The notes beneath the pieces were generated by a model. The model did no database searches and was not told where the DNA came from. It saw nothing but the letters and a program-made list of their open reading frames with translations. Of a stretch of DNA of 64,000 bases, positions 25,954 through 34,509 are shown in pieces. Source of the DNA: Ruegeria atlantica (GTDB lineage: Bacteria; Pseudomonadota; Alphaproteobacteria; Rhodobacterales; Rhodobacteraceae); the NCBI GenBank assembly GCA_013032095.1, contig WQBJ01000001.1, positions 434,001-498,000 of the forward strand. The letters are read 5' to 3'. The first letter of the stretch is position 1, and each line of letters starts with the position of its first letter. Position numbers and translations under genes: made by a program.

Positions 25954-26711
25954 GTTTTCTCTCCGGCGCGCACCATCTTGCCATCGACAAAATGGATGCC
26001 GCATTCTTCTTTGTTCTGGTCGCGCCATCGTCCGGCACGGGGGTCTTCGCCCTCTTTGACCGGCGAGGTGCAGGGCGCACAGCCGATCGAAGGGTATCCT
26101 TTCGCCACCAGCGGATGCCGGGGCAGGTTGTTTTCGTCCATATAGGCGCGCACATCTTCGGGCGCCCAATGGGCCAACGGGTTGACCTTGATCCGGCCCG
26201 TGCCGTCCTCGACCTCAAAGAAGTCAAGCGCGGCGCGGCTGCCCGACTGGAACCGTTTGCGCCCGGTGATCCAACCGTCATACCCCATCAAGGCCCGCTG
26301 CAGCGGGAAGGTCTTGCGCAGGTTGCAGCACGCATCCATGTCTCGCAGACGCAGCGCGCCATAGGGGTCGTCGCGCTGCAAGTCCTCGTCCTCGGAACGG
26401 ATGACGTGGACGTTCTTCAGGCCGAGACGCTCGCTGACCTCCTGCTGGTATTCCAGCGTTTCGGTAAACAGCAACTGAGTGTCCACGAACAACACCGGGG
26501 TCATCTTGTCGACCACCGCTGCCATGTGCAGCAAAACAACCGATTCCGCACCAAAGCTAGAGACCAGAGCAAGCTCGTCGATCTCCTGGATCGCACCATG
26601 CATCACGTCATGAGCGCTGTGGTGACGGAACTGGGCGTTCAGCGCCTCGACCCTTTCGGTCAGTTCGCTTCGGTCTTTACCCAGTTCCGTTTGGATAAGG
26701 TCAAGCGGCAT
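25950..26711 (-). CDS. cysH: Assimilatory adenylyl-sulfate (APS) reductase
   Basis: A 253-residue member of the CysH family, reducing activated sulfate to sulfite with thioredoxin. The cysteine pairs DACCNLRK and IGCAPCTSPV bind a 4Fe-4S cluster, which separates APS reductases from the cluster-free PAPS reductases of enterics; the catalytic cysteine is in KEECGIHFVDGK. The nucleotide-binding stretch is LALVSSFGAESVVLLHMAAV. The start overlaps the end of cysI by eleven bases. Confidence 0.93.
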   Translation of the reverse strand: MPLDLIQTELGKDRSELTERVEALNAQFRHHSAHDVMHGAIQEIDELALVSSFGAESVVLLHMAAVVDKMTPVLFVDTQLLFTETLEYQQEVSERLGLKNVHVIRSEDEDLQRDDPYGALRLRDMDACCNLRKTFPLQRALMGYDGWITGRKRFQSGSRAALDFFEVEDGTGRIKVNPLAHWAPEDVRAYMDENNLPRHPLVAKGYPSIGCAPCTSPVKEGEDPRAGRWRDQNKEECGIHFVDGKMVRAGEKT

Positions 26712-28365
26712 TGGCCTGCGCCTCGGGGTAGAGCGCCGCCTTGAAGGGCGCCATGCCTACCCGACGATAGGTCTGCAGGAATGTTTCCTCGCTGCTTTCG
26801 CGTTGGTCCAGATACGTATCCACGATGCGTTCCACGGCTGGCACGATCTCATCATAGGCAAAGCCCGGGCCGGTACGGTCGCCAATGGCCGCGTTTTCGG
26901 TGCCATCGCCACCCAGAGTGATCTGGTAGTTCTCGACACCAGCACGATCCAGACCCAGGATGCCGATATGGCCCACGTGGTGGTGTCCACATGCGTTGAT
27001 GCAGCCCGAGATCTTGATCTTCAGGTGACCGATGTCATGCTCCAGCTTCAGGTCTTCAAAACGGGTGGCGATTTCCTGAGCTACGGGGATCGAGCGAGCC
27101 GTAGCCAGCGCGCAGTAGTCCATGCCAGGGCAGGCGATGATATCGCTGATCAGACCGATATTGGCGGTCGCCAATTCGTATTCCTTCAGCTTCGCGTGGA
27201 TCGCGGGCAGGTCCGACTTGTGGACATGCGGCAGGATCACGTTCTGTTCGTGGCTGATGCGCAGCTCGTCATAGGCGAACTCTTCGGCCAGATCGGCCAT
27301 CACGCGCATCTGCTCGGCAGTCGCATCACCCGGTGTCTGACCGTGCTTCTTGATCGAGATCGTGACGATCGCGTGGTCCGCGTTCTTGTGCGGCGCGATG
27401 TTGGTGTCGAACCACGAACGGAAGACCGGATCGTTGGTGTAGGCGCTCTCAAAAGAGGCAACTGAACCCTCACGGAAGGCCGGGGCGGCAAAGTGGCCCT
27501 TGATCTCTTCCAGAAGATTCATGTCGGCACCCTTGAATTGCGGGCGGACTTTCAGGAAGCGCTCGTTCACCTTGGCGCGGATGGTGTCGATCCCGTTTTC
27601 GTGCACGGTGATCTTGATGCGTGCTTTGTACTTGTTGTCGCGGCGGCCGATCTGGTTCCACACGGACACAGTGGCTTCTAGGTAAGCCAGCAGATCGTCA
27701 AAGGCGACGAATTCTGACAGTTCTTTGCCGATCATCGGGGTGCGGCCCAGACCACCACCAACGATGACGCGGGCACCCAAAACACCGTCACGCTCAACCA
27801 GTTGCAGGCCGATGTCATGTGCCTTGATCACGGCGCGGTCGTTTTCCGATCCTGTGATGGCGATCTTGAATTTACGCGGCATGAACTGGAATTCCGGGTG
27901 GTCGGTCGACCATTGGCGCAGCAGTTCGGCATAAGGGCGCGGATCGGCGACCTCATCTGCGGCGGCACCTGCGAAATGGTCGGCGGTCACGTTGCGGATG
28001 GTGTTGCCCGAAGTCTGAATGGCGTGCATGCCAACCTCGGCCAGCGCGTCCAGCATATCCGGCACGTCTTTCAGTTTCGGCCAGTTGTACTGGATGTTCT
28101 GACGGGTAGTGAAATGGCCATAGCCCTTGTCCCACTTCTCGGCCAGCAGAGCCAGTTGGCGCATCTGGGAGCTGGAGAGCGTGCCATAGGGAATGGCGAC
28201 CCGCAGCATGTACGCGTGAAGCTGCAGGTACAGACCGTTCATCAGGCGCAGGGGTTTGAATTCATCCTCGGTCAGCGAGCCGTCAATGCGGCGCTCGACC
28301 TGTGCGCGGAATTGTTTGTTGCGCTCTTCCAGGAATGCTGTGTCGAACTCGGAGTAGCGATACAT
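26701..28365 (-). CDS. cysI: Sulfite reductase hemoprotein (nitrite/sulfite reductase)
   Basis: A 554-residue siroheme enzyme that reduces sulfite to sulfide by six electrons. The cluster and siroheme ligands are CPGMDYC and CINACGHHHVG, and the siroheme-contact region FTTRQNIQYNWPKL lies in the first half. No cysJ flavoprotein is present; the downstream fpr suggests a ferredoxin-dependent enzyme. The assimilatory role is clear from cobA (siroheme) upstream and cysH downstream. Confidence 0.93.
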   Translation of the reverse strand: MYRYSEFDTAFLEERNKQFRAQVERRIDGSLTEDEFKPLRLMNGLYLQLHAYMLRVAIPYGTLSSSQMRQLALLAEKWDKGYGHFTTRQNIQYNWPKLKDVPDMLDALAEVGMHAIQTSGNTIRNVTADHFAGAAADEVADPRPYAELLRQWSTDHPEFQFMPRKFKIAITGSENDRAVIKAHDIGLQLVERDGVLGARVIVGGGLGRTPMIGKELSEFVAFDDLLAYLEATVSVWNQIGRRDNKYKARIKITVHENGIDTIRAKVNERFLKVRPQFKGADMNLLEEIKGHFAAPAFREGSVASFESAYTNDPVFRSWFDTNIAPHKNADHAIVTISIKKHGQTPGDATAEQMRVMADLAEEFAYDELRISHEQNVILPHVHKSDLPAIHAKLKEYELATANIGLISDIIACPGMDYCALATARSIPVAQEIATRFEDLKLEHDIGHLKIKISGCINACGHHHVGHIGILGLDRAGVENYQITLGGDGTENAAIGDRTGPGFAYDEIVPAVERIVDTYLDQRESSEETFLQTYRRVGMAPFKAALYPEAQANAA

Positions 28366-28431
28366 GTCTAGCTGTCCTTAGTTGCAGCCCCGAAACCTTG
28401 GGGCCTTTATGGGGAGAGAGAGGGCCGAGGG

Positions 28432-28746
28432 TTAGGCCCGGGGCTGCGTTGCTGTTTCCTGCTTGCCGTGGGCATAATTGGACGGGCCGGTGCGGCGGAA
28501 GTCCTCGCGGAAATGGGTGGGTTCTGGGCCATTGGCACCTGCGACTGCATCGGCCAGGTAGGCTCCGACGATTTTGCTGGCCTGCCGGGTGGCATCCAGC
28601 AGACGAACCTGCGCGTGGGCCTCATCCGTGATCAGCTCGGCCTCGGACAACTCACGCGACCAGCGGTCATCTTCAGTCAGGTAGATAACGTCGCCTTCCA
28701 ACAGATCGTTGGCAGTGACCACTTTAGGGGTAAAAGCGCGGGCCAT
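28432..28746 (-). CDS. DUF2849 protein of the sulfate assimilation operon
   Basis: A 104-residue soluble protein of the DUF2849 family, mostly from alphaproteobacteria, usually between the siroheme methyltransferase gene and cysI. Visible core: KVVTANDLLEGDVIYLTEDD and a helix around AEAHAQVRLL-like residues (DEAHAQVRLLDATRQASKIV); the N-terminal half resembles a small barrel. It overlaps the cobA stop by one base (TGATG). Function unknown; position hints at siroheme supply or sulfite reductase assembly. Confidence 0.82.
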   Translation of the reverse strand: MARAFTPKVVTANDLLEGDVIYLTEDDRWSRELSEAELITDEAHAQVRLLDATRQASKIVGAYLADAVAGANGPEPTHFREDFRRTGPSNYAHGKQETATQPRA

Positions 28747-29522
28747 CAGGCGTGCTCCTTCTTGAATTCGGTCAGGGCCTTGGCCGCTTGGCGCGGGGCG
28801 AGGCCGTAAAAGGTCAGGGTGGGGCCGTCCATTTCGGCGGCGGTCAGGTCATTGGGCAGCTGGTCCAGATTGGTGGCCAGAATGCGTTGATCGGGGCGCG
28901 AGGCGTTCTCCACCAGCGTCACCGGCGTTTCGCGGTCGGCGCCGTGCATGATCAGGCGACCCTGTATGAAACGAGCGGATTTTTTGCCCATATAGATCGC
29001 CGCGACGGAACCGGGGCCTGCCAGCGCGTTCCAGTCGTGATCGGCAAAACCCTTCATGTCATGCCCGGTCAGGAACCGTACCGACGAGTTGCGGCCGCGG
29101 CGGGTGAGGCTTTGACCTATCCCTGCAACTGCAGCCGACGCAGCGGTGATGCCAGGCACGATCTGCCAAGAGATACCTGCGGCCTCGACCGCTTCGATCT
29201 CTTCATCCAGACGGCCAAACACGGTGGGGTCGCCGGATTTCAGACGAACGACGCGCTGACCTTTATGGGCGTATTCGACCAGAAGGACGTCAATGTCTTC
29301 CTGTTTCCAAGAGGGGCCAAAACCGGCCTTGCCGACGTCGAGCAGAACAGCGGTCTTGCCAGCCAGTTCCAGGACCTCGGTGCTGATCAGGCGGTCATGC
29401 AGAACGACGTCAGCACGCTCGAAGGCTTTCAGCGCTTTGAGCGTCAGCAATTCCGGATCGCCGGGACCCGCGCCGACAAAGTCGACATGTCCTGTGCCAT
29501 CATATGATTGCGTAAGCTTCAT
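28746..29522 (-). CDS. cobA: Uroporphyrinogen-III C-methyltransferase
   Basis: A 258-residue SAM-dependent enzyme adding two methyl groups to uroporphyrinogen III, giving precorrin-2, the siroheme precursor for CysI. The family motifs VDFVGAGPGDPELLTLKALK, VVRLKSGDPTVFGRLDEEIE and the central VPGITAASAAVAGIGQSLTR are present. It lacks the N-terminal dehydrogenase/ferrochelatase half of CysG, so the last two steps of siroheme synthesis must be done by another protein. ATG at 29522; first gene of the operon. Confidence 0.92.
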   Translation of the reverse strand: MKLTQSYDGTGHVDFVGAGPGDPELLTLKALKAFERADVVLHDRLISTEVLELAGKTAVLLDVGKAGFGPSWKQEDIDVLLVEYAHKGQRVVRLKSGDPTVFGRLDEEIEAVEAAGISWQIVPGITAASAAVAGIGQSLTRRGRNSSVRFLTGHDMKGFADHDWNALAGPGSVAAIYMGKKSARFIQGRLIMHGADRETPVTLVENASRPDQRILATNLDQLPNDLTAAEMDGPTLTFYGLAPRQAAKALTEFKKEHA

Positions 29523-29553
29523 GTTCCATTCCGCGTGGTTTGACTTGACCTGC

Positions 29554-29592
29554 AATATAGGAAATATTCCCGGTATTGCGCCATATGGGCGC
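29554..29592. promoter_or_regulatory. Two inverted repeats in the cobA-lrp divergent promoter
   Basis: AATAT-AGGAA-ATATT (29554-29568) and GCGCC-ATATG-GGCGC (29578-29592) are perfect-armed inverted repeats in the 141-base gap between the sulfate operon and the divergent Lrp/AsnC gene. The first has the AT-rich 15-base layout common for Lrp-family boxes. They are the natural candidates for control of both transcripts. Confidence 0.4.
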
Positions 29593-29663
29593 ATAAATAA
29601 GAACAAATGTTCCGTCAGGGTCGTATCGTGGGACACTGGTTTCGAAACGAAGGGAAAATTGGA

Positions 29664-30143
29664 ATGTCGGTGCGGATTGATGACACGGATCGGAAAATTC
29701 TGGTCGAGCTACAGCGCGACGCCAGCCAATCGCTGGACGAAATAGCAGCCCGTGTTGGCAGTTCCAAGACCCCGGTCTGGAATCGAATCCGCAAGTTAAA
29801 AGGCGCTGGAGTTATTGGTCAGCAGACCGTTTTGCTGGACGCTGAGGCGCTGGGGTTCGAGGCCACGTTCTTTGTTCTGATCCGCACCTCGGAGCATGAA
29901 GCTGATTGGCAGCGCCGGTTCCTTAAAGCGCTGCGCGACCGTCCCGAAGTGCAAGAAGCGCACCGATTGGCCGGTGACATTGACTATATTCTCAAAGTCC
30001 GGGTCAAGAATGCGCGCGCCTATGACGAGTTCTACCAGACCCTGATATCGGAGGTGCGTGTTCACAACGTGACTGCGCTGCTGTCGATGGAGGAGATCAA
30101 GTCCACCACCATGCTGCCGCTGAACGCGCTTATCGAAAGCTGA
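29664..30143 (+). CDS. Lrp/AsnC family transcriptional regulator
   Basis: A 159-residue regulator. The N-terminal helix-turn-helix reads DRKILVELQRDASQSLDEIA then GSSKTPVWNRIRKLK, and the C-terminal RAM ligand domain follows (LAGDIDYILKVRVKNARAYD). ATG 29664 has AGGGAA at eight bases. It is divergent from the cobA-cysI-cysH operon and may sense cysteine or another amino acid to adjust sulfur assimilation; this is inferred from position. Ends six bases from the convergent P450 gene. Confidence 0.88.
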   Translation: MSVRIDDTDRKILVELQRDASQSLDEIAARVGSSKTPVWNRIRKLKGAGVIGQQTVLLDAEALGFEATFFVLIRTSEHEADWQRRFLKALRDRPEVQEAHRLAGDIDYILKVRVKNARAYDEFYQTLISEVRVHNVTALLSMEEIKSTTMLPLNALIES

Positions 30144-30149
30144 GGTAGG

Positions 30150-31322
30150 TCAGACCTGAGCAATCAATTTGGTTAGGCCATGAAAGTGGTAGGTATTTGA
30201 AAATTCCGGTTCTGAAGCCAGGCGCAGGTTCGGACAGCGTTCGAACAGCACTCCTAGCGCGATACGCATCTCCAACCGCGCGAGCGGAGCACCGACGCAG
30301 AAATGAAGACCACCACCGAAACTGGTATTGGTTACGACCGGACGGTTCGGATCAAAGCGGTTCGGATCACGCCAGACCGAAGGGTCTCGGTTCGCGGCCC
30401 CAAGTAAAAGTGCAACTTCATCACCGCGTTTGAAACTGTGGCCGAATATCTCGACTTCCTCATAGGCATAGCGCGTGAACATATGCAGCGGTGGATCATA
30501 ACGTAGGATTTCCTCTACCATCTCGTCTGAGTCACACGTTCGCGGATCAAGTCGCAGTTGCAGTAGCGTTTTCACTCCGTTTCCAAGCGAATGGACTGTA
30601 GCCTCGTGTCCAGCGTTCAATAGCAGGATGCAGGTGGCCACCAACTCATCGTGCGAGAGCTTCTCACCATCTTCCTCTGCGGCGATTAAGCGGGTGATCA
30701 GATCGTCTCGTGGATCGGCCCGGCGCCTTTCGATGTAATCCCTCAGAAAATGAGTGAACTCTTGCGCAGCGGATGCGGCTGCGTCCTCGGTCTGGCGTGT
30801 GCGACTGGCTTGATACATCGCCACCATAGCGTGCGACCAGCGCAGCAAATCGGGTGACCTTTCCTCTGGTACCCCAAGCAGGCGGCAGATCGTGACCACG
30901 GGAACCTGTGTGCAAAACGAGTCCAGCAGATCAAAAGGCGCAGCGGGGAACCGATCGATCAGGGCGTGGCTGAGGTCGAGAATAGAGGGTTCCAGTGCAG
31001 CTATTGCACGCGATGTAAACGCCCGCATAACAAGCGCCCGCAAGCGCGTGTGGCGGGGCGGTTCCGCGTCCAGCAAAGAATGCGCTTCAACACTCAACCA
31101 AGGTGCCAGGTGGGCAGGGCCGGGACATTGCAGTTCGGGGGGAACCTCTCGGCCAAAGCGGCGATCTTTGAGCAGAGCTTGCACTGCCCGGTGTGAAACC
31201 GCCGCAACTTTCTTGTAATCATCCCAATAAACAAGGTCCCCGTGCGCACGTGCCGTGTCATAGAACGGGTAAGGATTTTGCACGAAACCCGGTTCAACCG
31301 GGGATTGGAACACCGTCTTCAT
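30150..31322 (-). CDS. Cytochrome P450
   Basis: A 390-residue soluble bacterial class I P450. The heme-thiolate loop is FGGGLHFCVGAPLARLEMRI, the I-helix oxygen-activation segment LLNAGHEATVHSLGNG and the K-helix ExxR in EEILRYDPP. The substrate cannot be told. No ferredoxin or reductase gene is adjacent, although fpr is 5 kb away. The ATG at 31322 gives a normal length; 31340 and 31358 are alternatives. It is divergent, 47 bases from the histidine kinase start, so the promoters must overlap. Confidence 0.9.
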   Translation of the reverse strand: MKTVFQSPVEPGFVQNPYPFYDTARAHGDLVYWDDYKKVAAVSHRAVQALLKDRRFGREVPPELQCPGPAHLAPWLSVEAHSLLDAEPPRHTRLRALVMRAFTSRAIAALEPSILDLSHALIDRFPAAPFDLLDSFCTQVPVVTICRLLGVPEERSPDLLRWSHAMVAMYQASRTRQTEDAAASAAQEFTHFLRDYIERRRADPRDDLITRLIAAEEDGEKLSHDELVATCILLLNAGHEATVHSLGNGVKTLLQLRLDPRTCDSDEMVEEILRYDPPLHMFTRYAYEEVEIFGHSFKRGDEVALLLGAANRDPSVWRDPNRFDPNRPVVTNTSFGGGLHFCVGAPLARLEMRIALGVLFERCPNLRLASEPEFSNTYHFHGLTKLIAQV

Positions 31323-31369
31323 GCGCGGCAGACTTGCCATGCGGCGCGTCGAATGCAAGACCCTACGTC

Positions 31370-33103
31370 ATGCAAAGGGTTTGGGTAATCTTGGGATTTC
31401 TTTGTGCCGTCGGGCTGTTGTCCGCCGGGGTCTGGTCTTATGGCTATCGTCAGGCACTGTCTCAACTGAGCGAAAAAGCCGAGGCGGATCTGGAGCTGGC
31501 GGCTGACCGATTGAGTACGCAGATGCAGGTGTATCAGGAACTGGCCGTGCTGATGGCCAAACATCCTGTCCTGCACGCGCTAGATACCCCTCAGGAGCGT
31601 CGCGCTGCTCGGTCGTTGCTGTTGGACATGGCGGACAAGACGGCGGCAGTCAACATGATGTATCTGGACCGGACCGGTCAGGTGCTGGCGTCCGCGCTAC
31701 CCGTAACGGAGGCCAATATTGCGGGTCATCCCGCTTTTCAGCGTGCTCTACACGGCGCGTTGGGTAGCGCACACGGTGTTGAGCCGGTCAGTGGCAATCG
31801 GATTTATTCCTATGCGGCCCCGGCGTTTGACGCAGAGGGACAGGTAGAGGGCGCTCTAATGGTTGTCGCCGACGTGCAGGATGTCGAGCAAACATGGCGC
31901 GGCAGTACCGAGGCGGTTTTCTTCGTCGATGCAGAAGGCGTTGTTTTTATTTCGAACCGGTCAGACCTTTTATTTTGGCAGCGCGCCGAAGGGCAAAGCG
32001 GGCTGACACCGCCACAGGGTGGAGAGGTTGACTTCGCTTCGAGTTGGGTTGGGCCGCACGAGTTGTGGAAGCTCAACTGGGGCCGCTATCTGCCTGATCG
32101 TGCGCTACATCTGATGCTTGATCTGCCGGTAATCGACATGACCGCCGAAGTGCTGGTGGACGTTGCTCCGGCTCGACGTCTGGCCGGTTTGCAAGCTGCA
32201 ACCGTCGCCGCGATTTGTTTGGCGTTCGGTGCATTGCTGTATCTGGCGACTGAACGAAGACGTGCCTTGGCTGAGGCCAACACGGTCTTGGAAAGCCGAG
32301 TTGCCCAACGTACTCGCGACTTGACGGCTGCAAACACGGCCTTGCGACGTGAGGTGCGAGAACGGCAAGAGGCCGAGATGGCCCTCAAACATGCTCAGGA
32401 AGAACTGATTCAGGCCGGAAAACTCAGTGCGTTAGGCCAGATGTCAGCGGGTATCAGTCACGAATTGAACCAACCTCTTATGGCGATACGGCAATTCGCC
32501 GACAACGGGGCTGCGTTCCTGACTAAGGGGCGCGCGGAAAAGGCTTCGGAGAATCTGACACGCATTTCGGATATGGCTGCGCGGATGGCACGTATCATCA
32601 AGAATCTGCGCTCGTTTGCTCGCAACGAAAACGAACCCATGGGCAAAGTGGATCTGGTTCAGGTTATCGACACTGCCGTCGAACTAACTGAGTCACGATT
32701 GAAGGCCGAGGGCGTCACGCTGGATTGGGTGCCGCCCGACAGCCCTGTATTCGCATGGGGCGGAGAAGTGCGTTTGGTGCAGGTCTTTGTTAACCTGATC
32801 AACAACGCCGCTGACGCGATGAGCCAGCAGGATGACCGGTTTGTTCACATTGCAATAGAAGCCGGTGAAAAGTTGGCGGTGACAGTAAGGGACATAGGCC
32901 CGGGCATCGAGAATACTGAAAAGCTGTTCGAGCCATTTTATACGACCAAGGCGGTAGGGTCATCCGAAGGCATGGGGCTCGGCTTGTCGATCTCATATGG
33001 GTTGGTCCAGAGTTTCGGCGGAAATATCCGTGGTGCCAACGCGCAAACAGGTGCAGTGTTTACCGTTGAGCTTGAATACTACCGGGAAGATGAAGAGGCA
33101 TGA
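31370..33103 (+). CDS. dctB: Sensor histidine kinase DctB-like
   Basis: A 577-residue membrane kinase. A first membrane segment (WVILGFLCAVGLLSAGVWSY) is followed by a periplasmic double-Cache type sensor of about 250 residues, a second segment (ATVAAICLAFGALLYLA), a coiled coil (LEAEANTVLESRV-like, ending RERQEAEMALKHAQEEL), the phospho-acceptor box GQMSAGISHELNQPLMAIRQ and the ATPase boxes (NLINNAADAM, DIGPGIE, GMGLGLSISYGLV). The layout is that of DctB, which senses C4-dicarboxylates. It overlaps dctD by four bases and precedes a TRAP transporter operon. Confidence 0.9.
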   Translation: MQRVWVILGFLCAVGLLSAGVWSYGYRQALSQLSEKAEADLELAADRLSTQMQVYQELAVLMAKHPVLHALDTPQERRAARSLLLDMADKTAAVNMMYLDRTGQVLASALPVTEANIAGHPAFQRALHGALGSAHGVEPVSGNRIYSYAAPAFDAEGQVEGALMVVADVQDVEQTWRGSTEAVFFVDAEGVVFISNRSDLLFWQRAEGQSGLTPPQGGEVDFASSWVGPHELWKLNWGRYLPDRALHLMLDLPVIDMTAEVLVDVAPARRLAGLQAATVAAICLAFGALLYLATERRRALAEANTVLESRVAQRTRDLTAANTALRREVRERQEAEMALKHAQEELIQAGKLSALGQMSAGISHELNQPLMAIRQFADNGAAFLTKGRAEKASENLTRISDMAARMARIIKNLRSFARNENEPMGKVDLVQVIDTAVELTESRLKAEGVTLDWVPPDSPVFAWGGEVRLVQVFVNLINNAADAMSQQDDRFVHIAIEAGEKLAVTVRDIGPGIENTEKLFEPFYTTKAVGSSEGMGLGLSISYGLVQSFGGNIRGANAQTGAVFTVELEYYREDEEA

Positions 33104-34329
33104 CGCGTAAGGTTCTTTTGGTCGATGATGATGCCGCCGTGCGCGAGGCGCTGGCGCAGACGCTGGAATTGGCTGACTACAATCCAGTCCCGGCTGGTTC
33201 ATTTGTTGCTGCCAAGGATCACATACGCGCCGATTTTCCCGGGGTGATCGTATCGGATATCCGTATGCCGGGCCGAGACGGTTTTCATCTTCTCAACTAT
33301 GCGCATGAGGTTGATCCAGAGTTGCCGGTCATCCTATTGACGGGGGAGGGTGACATTCCTATGGCAGTGCGGGCCATGGGGCAGGGTGCATTTGATTTCC
33401 TTGAGAAGCCATGTGCTGCTGCGGATTTGCTTGAGGTCTTGGGAAAAGCTTTTTCGGCCCGGACGCAGGTTCTGGAGCAACGGGCTTTGAAACACGAGTT
33501 GGAACGCGGAGATCCGGCTGCACGCTTGCTCTCCGGCTTGTCGCCTCAGGCCGAGGCATTGCGAGAGCGCGTTCGCTCGGTTGCGCCTACCGGGGCAGAG
33601 GTTCTGGTTACGGGTCCCGCAGGCAGCGGGATTTCAAAAGTGGCCGAAGTTGTGCATCTGATGTCGCCTCATGCACAAGGTCCGTTTGTAAAAAGGCCCT
33701 CATCGGGTTTGACGCCCGACGCTCTGGTTCAGGTTTGCGAAGACGCCGCCGGAGGGTCTTTGTTTCTGGACGAAATATCGGCCATGCCTGAGGCCACACA
33801 ATATGCGGCGCTCGAGTTGGTCGAACGGGGTGTTGGCGCACGCATTCTCGCGGGCACCACGGCGGACCTGTCCACCATGTCAGAGGAAGGTCGGTTTCAT
33901 GCGGATCTGTTTTATCGGCTAGATGTGATGCGGGTGCGCATTCCGTCTCTGGCCGAACGGCCCGAAGATATTCCGGTAATGTTCCAGCACTACGTCGCGC
34001 AGGCGGCAGAGCAGGCAGGTATTGCCGAGCCTGAAATTTCTTCAGAACATCTTGCATCGCTGATGGCCAGTGATTGGCCGGGGAACGCACGGTCACTGAT
34101 GTCGGCGGCAATGCGGTTTGTTCTGGGTATGCCGGAAGAGGTCGCACAGGCCACCGATCTGGGGTTGAGCGAGCAAATGGCGAGGGTGGAACGGTCTCTG
34201 CTGATCGCAGCTTTGGGGAGGCACAACGGAAAGGCGTCGGATGCCGCCAAGGCGCTGAAGCTGCCGCGCAAGACCTTCTATGACAAATTGGCCCGATATC
34301 AGATTCGCCCTGAGGATTATCGCAGGTGA
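33100..34329 (+). CDS. dctD: DctD-like response regulator with degenerate AAA+ domain
   Basis: A 409-residue response regulator: receiver domain 1-120 (LLVDDDAAVRE, phospho-Asp in IVSDIRMPGRDG, Lys in FLEKPC), an NtrC-type AAA+ domain and a Fis-type helix-turn-helix (AKALKLPRKTFYDKLARYQI). The AAA+ part is abnormal: Walker A reads GPAGSGIS, without lysine, and the whole ELFGH...GAFTGA segment that contacts sigma54 is absent, so FVKRPSSG runs almost directly into Walker B GGSLFLDEIS. Arg finger region (FHADLFYRLDVMRVRIPSL) and WPGNARSL remain. It should bind DNA but not act as a sigma54 activator, as known for Rhodobacter capsulatus NtrC. Confidence 0.9.
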   Translation: MTRKVLLVDDDAAVREALAQTLELADYNPVPAGSFVAAKDHIRADFPGVIVSDIRMPGRDGFHLLNYAHEVDPELPVILLTGEGDIPMAVRAMGQGAFDFLEKPCAAADLLEVLGKAFSARTQVLEQRALKHELERGDPAARLLSGLSPQAEALRERVRSVAPTGAEVLVTGPAGSGISKVAEVVHLMSPHAQGPFVKRPSSGLTPDALVQVCEDAAGGSLFLDEISAMPEATQYAALELVERGVGARILAGTTADLSTMSEEGRFHADLFYRLDVMRVRIPSLAERPEDIPVMFQHYVAQAAEQAGIAEPEISSEHLASLMASDWPGNARSLMSAAMRFVLGMPEEVAQATDLGLSEQMARVERSLLIAALGRHNGKASDAAKALKLPRKTFYDKLARYQIRPEDYRR

Positions 34330-34388
34330 AGGCAATTTCTCCCGCCCCCTTTGACCGCATTATCATGCGTTTAAAGGCGTTGGGCCGG

Positions 34389-34410
34389 GCAGCCTGCTGG
34401 CGCAGGCTGC
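34389..34410. terminator. Strong hairpin 60 bases after dctD
   Basis: GCAGCCTGC-TGGC-GCAGGCTGC is a perfect nine-base stem after the dctBD stop. No T-run follows, so it may terminate weakly or protect the message. Confidence 0.45.
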
Positions 34411-34461
34411 GTACAGTGCGGTTGGGCGGCGGACTGATTCTTCGACGATGATTCGTGGAGA

Positions 34462-34477
34462 GTGCGGAAATCCGCAC
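34462..34477. promoter_or_regulatory. Upstream activator site 1 for dctPQM
   Basis: GTGCGGAAATCCGCAC has perfect seven-base arms (GTGCGGA/TCCGCAC). With the second copy 32 bases further on it makes a tandem pair about 225 bases before dctP, the classic layout of DctD binding sites. The rest of the 372-base gap up to dctP holds an AT-rich stretch (34550-34605) but no GG-N10-GC sigma54 promoter. Confidence 0.75.
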
Positions 34478-34493
34478 AACAGGTGCAATGTAT

Positions 34494-34509
34494 GTGCGGA
34501 TTTTCGCAC
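34494..34509. promoter_or_regulatory. Upstream activator site 2 for dctPQM
   Basis: GTGCGGATTTTCGCAC matches site 1 in both arms apart from one base. The centre-to-centre distance of 32 bases is about three helical turns, so two DctD dimers would bind the same face of the DNA. Confidence 0.72.
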
